From Haloarcula halophila (GTDB lineage Archaea > Halobacteriota > Halobacteria > Halobacteriales > Haloarculaceae), in NCBI RefSeq assembly GCF_029278565.1, contig NZ_CP119559.1, positions 2,542,001 to 2,606,000 of the forward strand: a DNA stretch of 64,000 nt, written 5' to 3'. Made by a program: the position numbers and the translations under genes. How positions within the stretch are numbered: position 1 is the stretch's first letter; each line of letters starts with the position of its first letter. Shown piece by piece: positions 63,203 through 64,000 of this stretch. The notes under the pieces were generated by a model that saw only the letters and a program-made list of their open reading frames with translations, was not told the DNA's origin and made no database searches.

Positions 63203-64000
63203 CGATAGCCGTTCGATCCCCAGCCCTTCGTGGACGCCCAGTTCCAGGGCGTTGACGAGGTAGTGGGCGACGACGACGGCGAGCAGACTGTCGGTGACGA
63301 CGAACAGGCCGGCGAGTCCCAGCCCGAGCGCCCCGGTGACGAGGATACCGACACGTCCCTGGGCACCGTGGCCCAGCGCGAACGCGACCGAGGAGACGAT
63401 GGCCATCGCCCACGCCGGCGCGCCCAGTCCGGCGACGGGGACGCCGATCGCCGCCCCACGAAAGAGCAGTTCTTCGACGACCGCGATGATCGGCAGGATG
63501 ACGCCGAGCAGGACCACCCAGCCACCGGCCGAATCCGGTGCCAACAGCCCACGGACGGACTCGTCGAAGGCCATGTCGAACCCCGCGGCCAGTGACGCGG
63601 CGGCCTCGTTGCCCAGCCAGAAACCGACGCCGGCCGCGACGCCGACAGCGAGTGCTGGCCAGCCCGTCGAGAGCGGGGCCGCGCTGACACCGAACGCACT
63701 GACCGGGATCCGGTAGTAGAACGCTGCCGCCACCAAGAGCGCGCCGAACAGCCCCTGGGTGAGCGCGACGTTCGCCAGCAACGCCCCGGTCGAGATGCTC
63801 TCGGGTCGGTTCGAGCGTCGCGATTCGACCCAACGGCGTCGCCGGGCGCTCTCCGGGGTCTCGAACCGTGGGATGACGGGATCAGGCGTCGGCGTGTCGG
63901 CGTGCTCCTCCAGTGACGGGACGCCCTCCGCGGTTGCCGAGAGACCGCTCTCGTCGGTGAGTCCCTGCGAAAGGCGCGCGAGCGCGAGTAACGCGGTCAG
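63197..64000 (-). CDS. CPBP-family intramembrane metalloprotease, 5' end outside the window
   Basis: The reading frame is open through the right edge, so the start codon lies beyond 64000; 268 codons are visible. Rev-strand part includes an acidic, Pro/Thr-containing N-terminal segment (SLEEHADTPTPDP) then six or so hydrophobic helices. CPBP (ABI/Rce1) motifs are present: VVEELLFRGAAIGVP (EExxxR) and FALGHGAQG (His), with a final VAHYLVNALELGVHE. It may process a CAAX-like or bacteriocin-type substrate, or serve in maturation; substrate unknown. Confidence 0.8.
   Translation of the reverse strand: MTALLALARLSQGLTDESGLSATAEGVPSLEEHADTPTPDPVIPRFETPESARRRRWVESRRSNRPESISTGALLANVALTQGLFGALLVAAAFYYRIPVSAFGVSAAPLSTGWPALAVGVAAGVGFWLGNEAAASLAAGFDMAFDESVRGLLAPDSAGGWVVLLGVILPIIAVVEELLFRGAAIGVPVAGLGAPAWAMAIVSSVAFALGHGAQGRVGILVTGALGLGLAGLFVVTDSLLAVVVAHYLVNALELGVHEGLGIERLSL

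Overview
This window is chromosomal DNA from a haloarchaeon (class Halobacteria). GC content is high, the predicted proteins are strongly acidic, Tat-type lipoprotein signals are common, and the families are archaeal: TFB, CetZ, RaSEA and ArcS, MptA, pantoate kinase, CofC/G/H, HalX response regulator, type II dehydroquinate synthase. I cannot name the species; a member of the Haloarculaceae would fit but is not proven. Nearly all of it is ordinary, densely packed core genome. I found no transposase, rRNA or CRISPR array.

Layout. 1-6.7 kb: 3' end of archaeosine synthase arcS, a zinc formaldehyde/alcohol dehydrogenase, a 52-residue Cys protein tail-to-tail with a CobW GTPase, a VanZ-like protein, a PQQ-propeller lipoprotein, and the ArcS partner RaSEA. 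6.7-13.5 kb: a DUF998-like membrane protein, purS-purQ, a pseudo-receiver/GAF plus degenerate RecA-fold pair, purU with a possible leader peptide, purC and nadE. 13.6-20 kb: a cation/Ca2+ exchanger, cofH convergent with cofG-cofC, a signal-anchored protein and cetZ. 20-25.5 kb: NDUFA9-like reductase, tmk, trkA between two free RAM domains, a hairpin element, and an HD-domain gene flanked by 53-bp direct repeats next to tRNA-Leu(UAA). 25.5-41 kb: ferredoxin, membrane metallophosphoesterase, MOSC, cyclophilin, epoxide hydrolase-like, TrpD-like, fused siroheme decarboxylase, HalX regulator, mptA, two convergent propeller lipoproteins, TrmB, YyaL-like, P450, FxsA. 41-50 kb: tRNA-Ile(GAU), a PD-(D/E)XK-like protein, pantoate kinase and phosphopantothenate synthetase coupled to a double AAA ATPase, thi4, and the second hairpin element. 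50-64 kb: tfb, a soluble chemotaxis transducer, a class-beta DNA methyltransferase (likely the CTAG methylase Zim), aroD, MFS, aroB', MinD-like, aroA', an IS200/IS605-derived relic, trpA-trpB-trpC, a Cys-less MGMT-like gene, and a CPBP protease that runs off the window.

The genes fall into shared pathways. Archaeosine tRNA modification is served by arcS, RaSEA and mptA (which also feeds pterins). F420 is served by cofC/G/H. Aromatic amino acids are served by aroA', aroB', aroD and trpCBA. Coenzyme A is served by the two archaeal enzymes, and purines by purS/Q/C and purU.

The most interesting non-coding signals are four. A palindrome of TGTAC half-sites lies at the trpC promoter and shares a 10-mer with the aroA' promoter. 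A palindrome-associated relic sits between trpA and aroA'. Two modular triple-hairpin elements lie directly after stop codons. A repeat-flanked segment sits beside tRNA-Leu. None of these is proven to be a new system.
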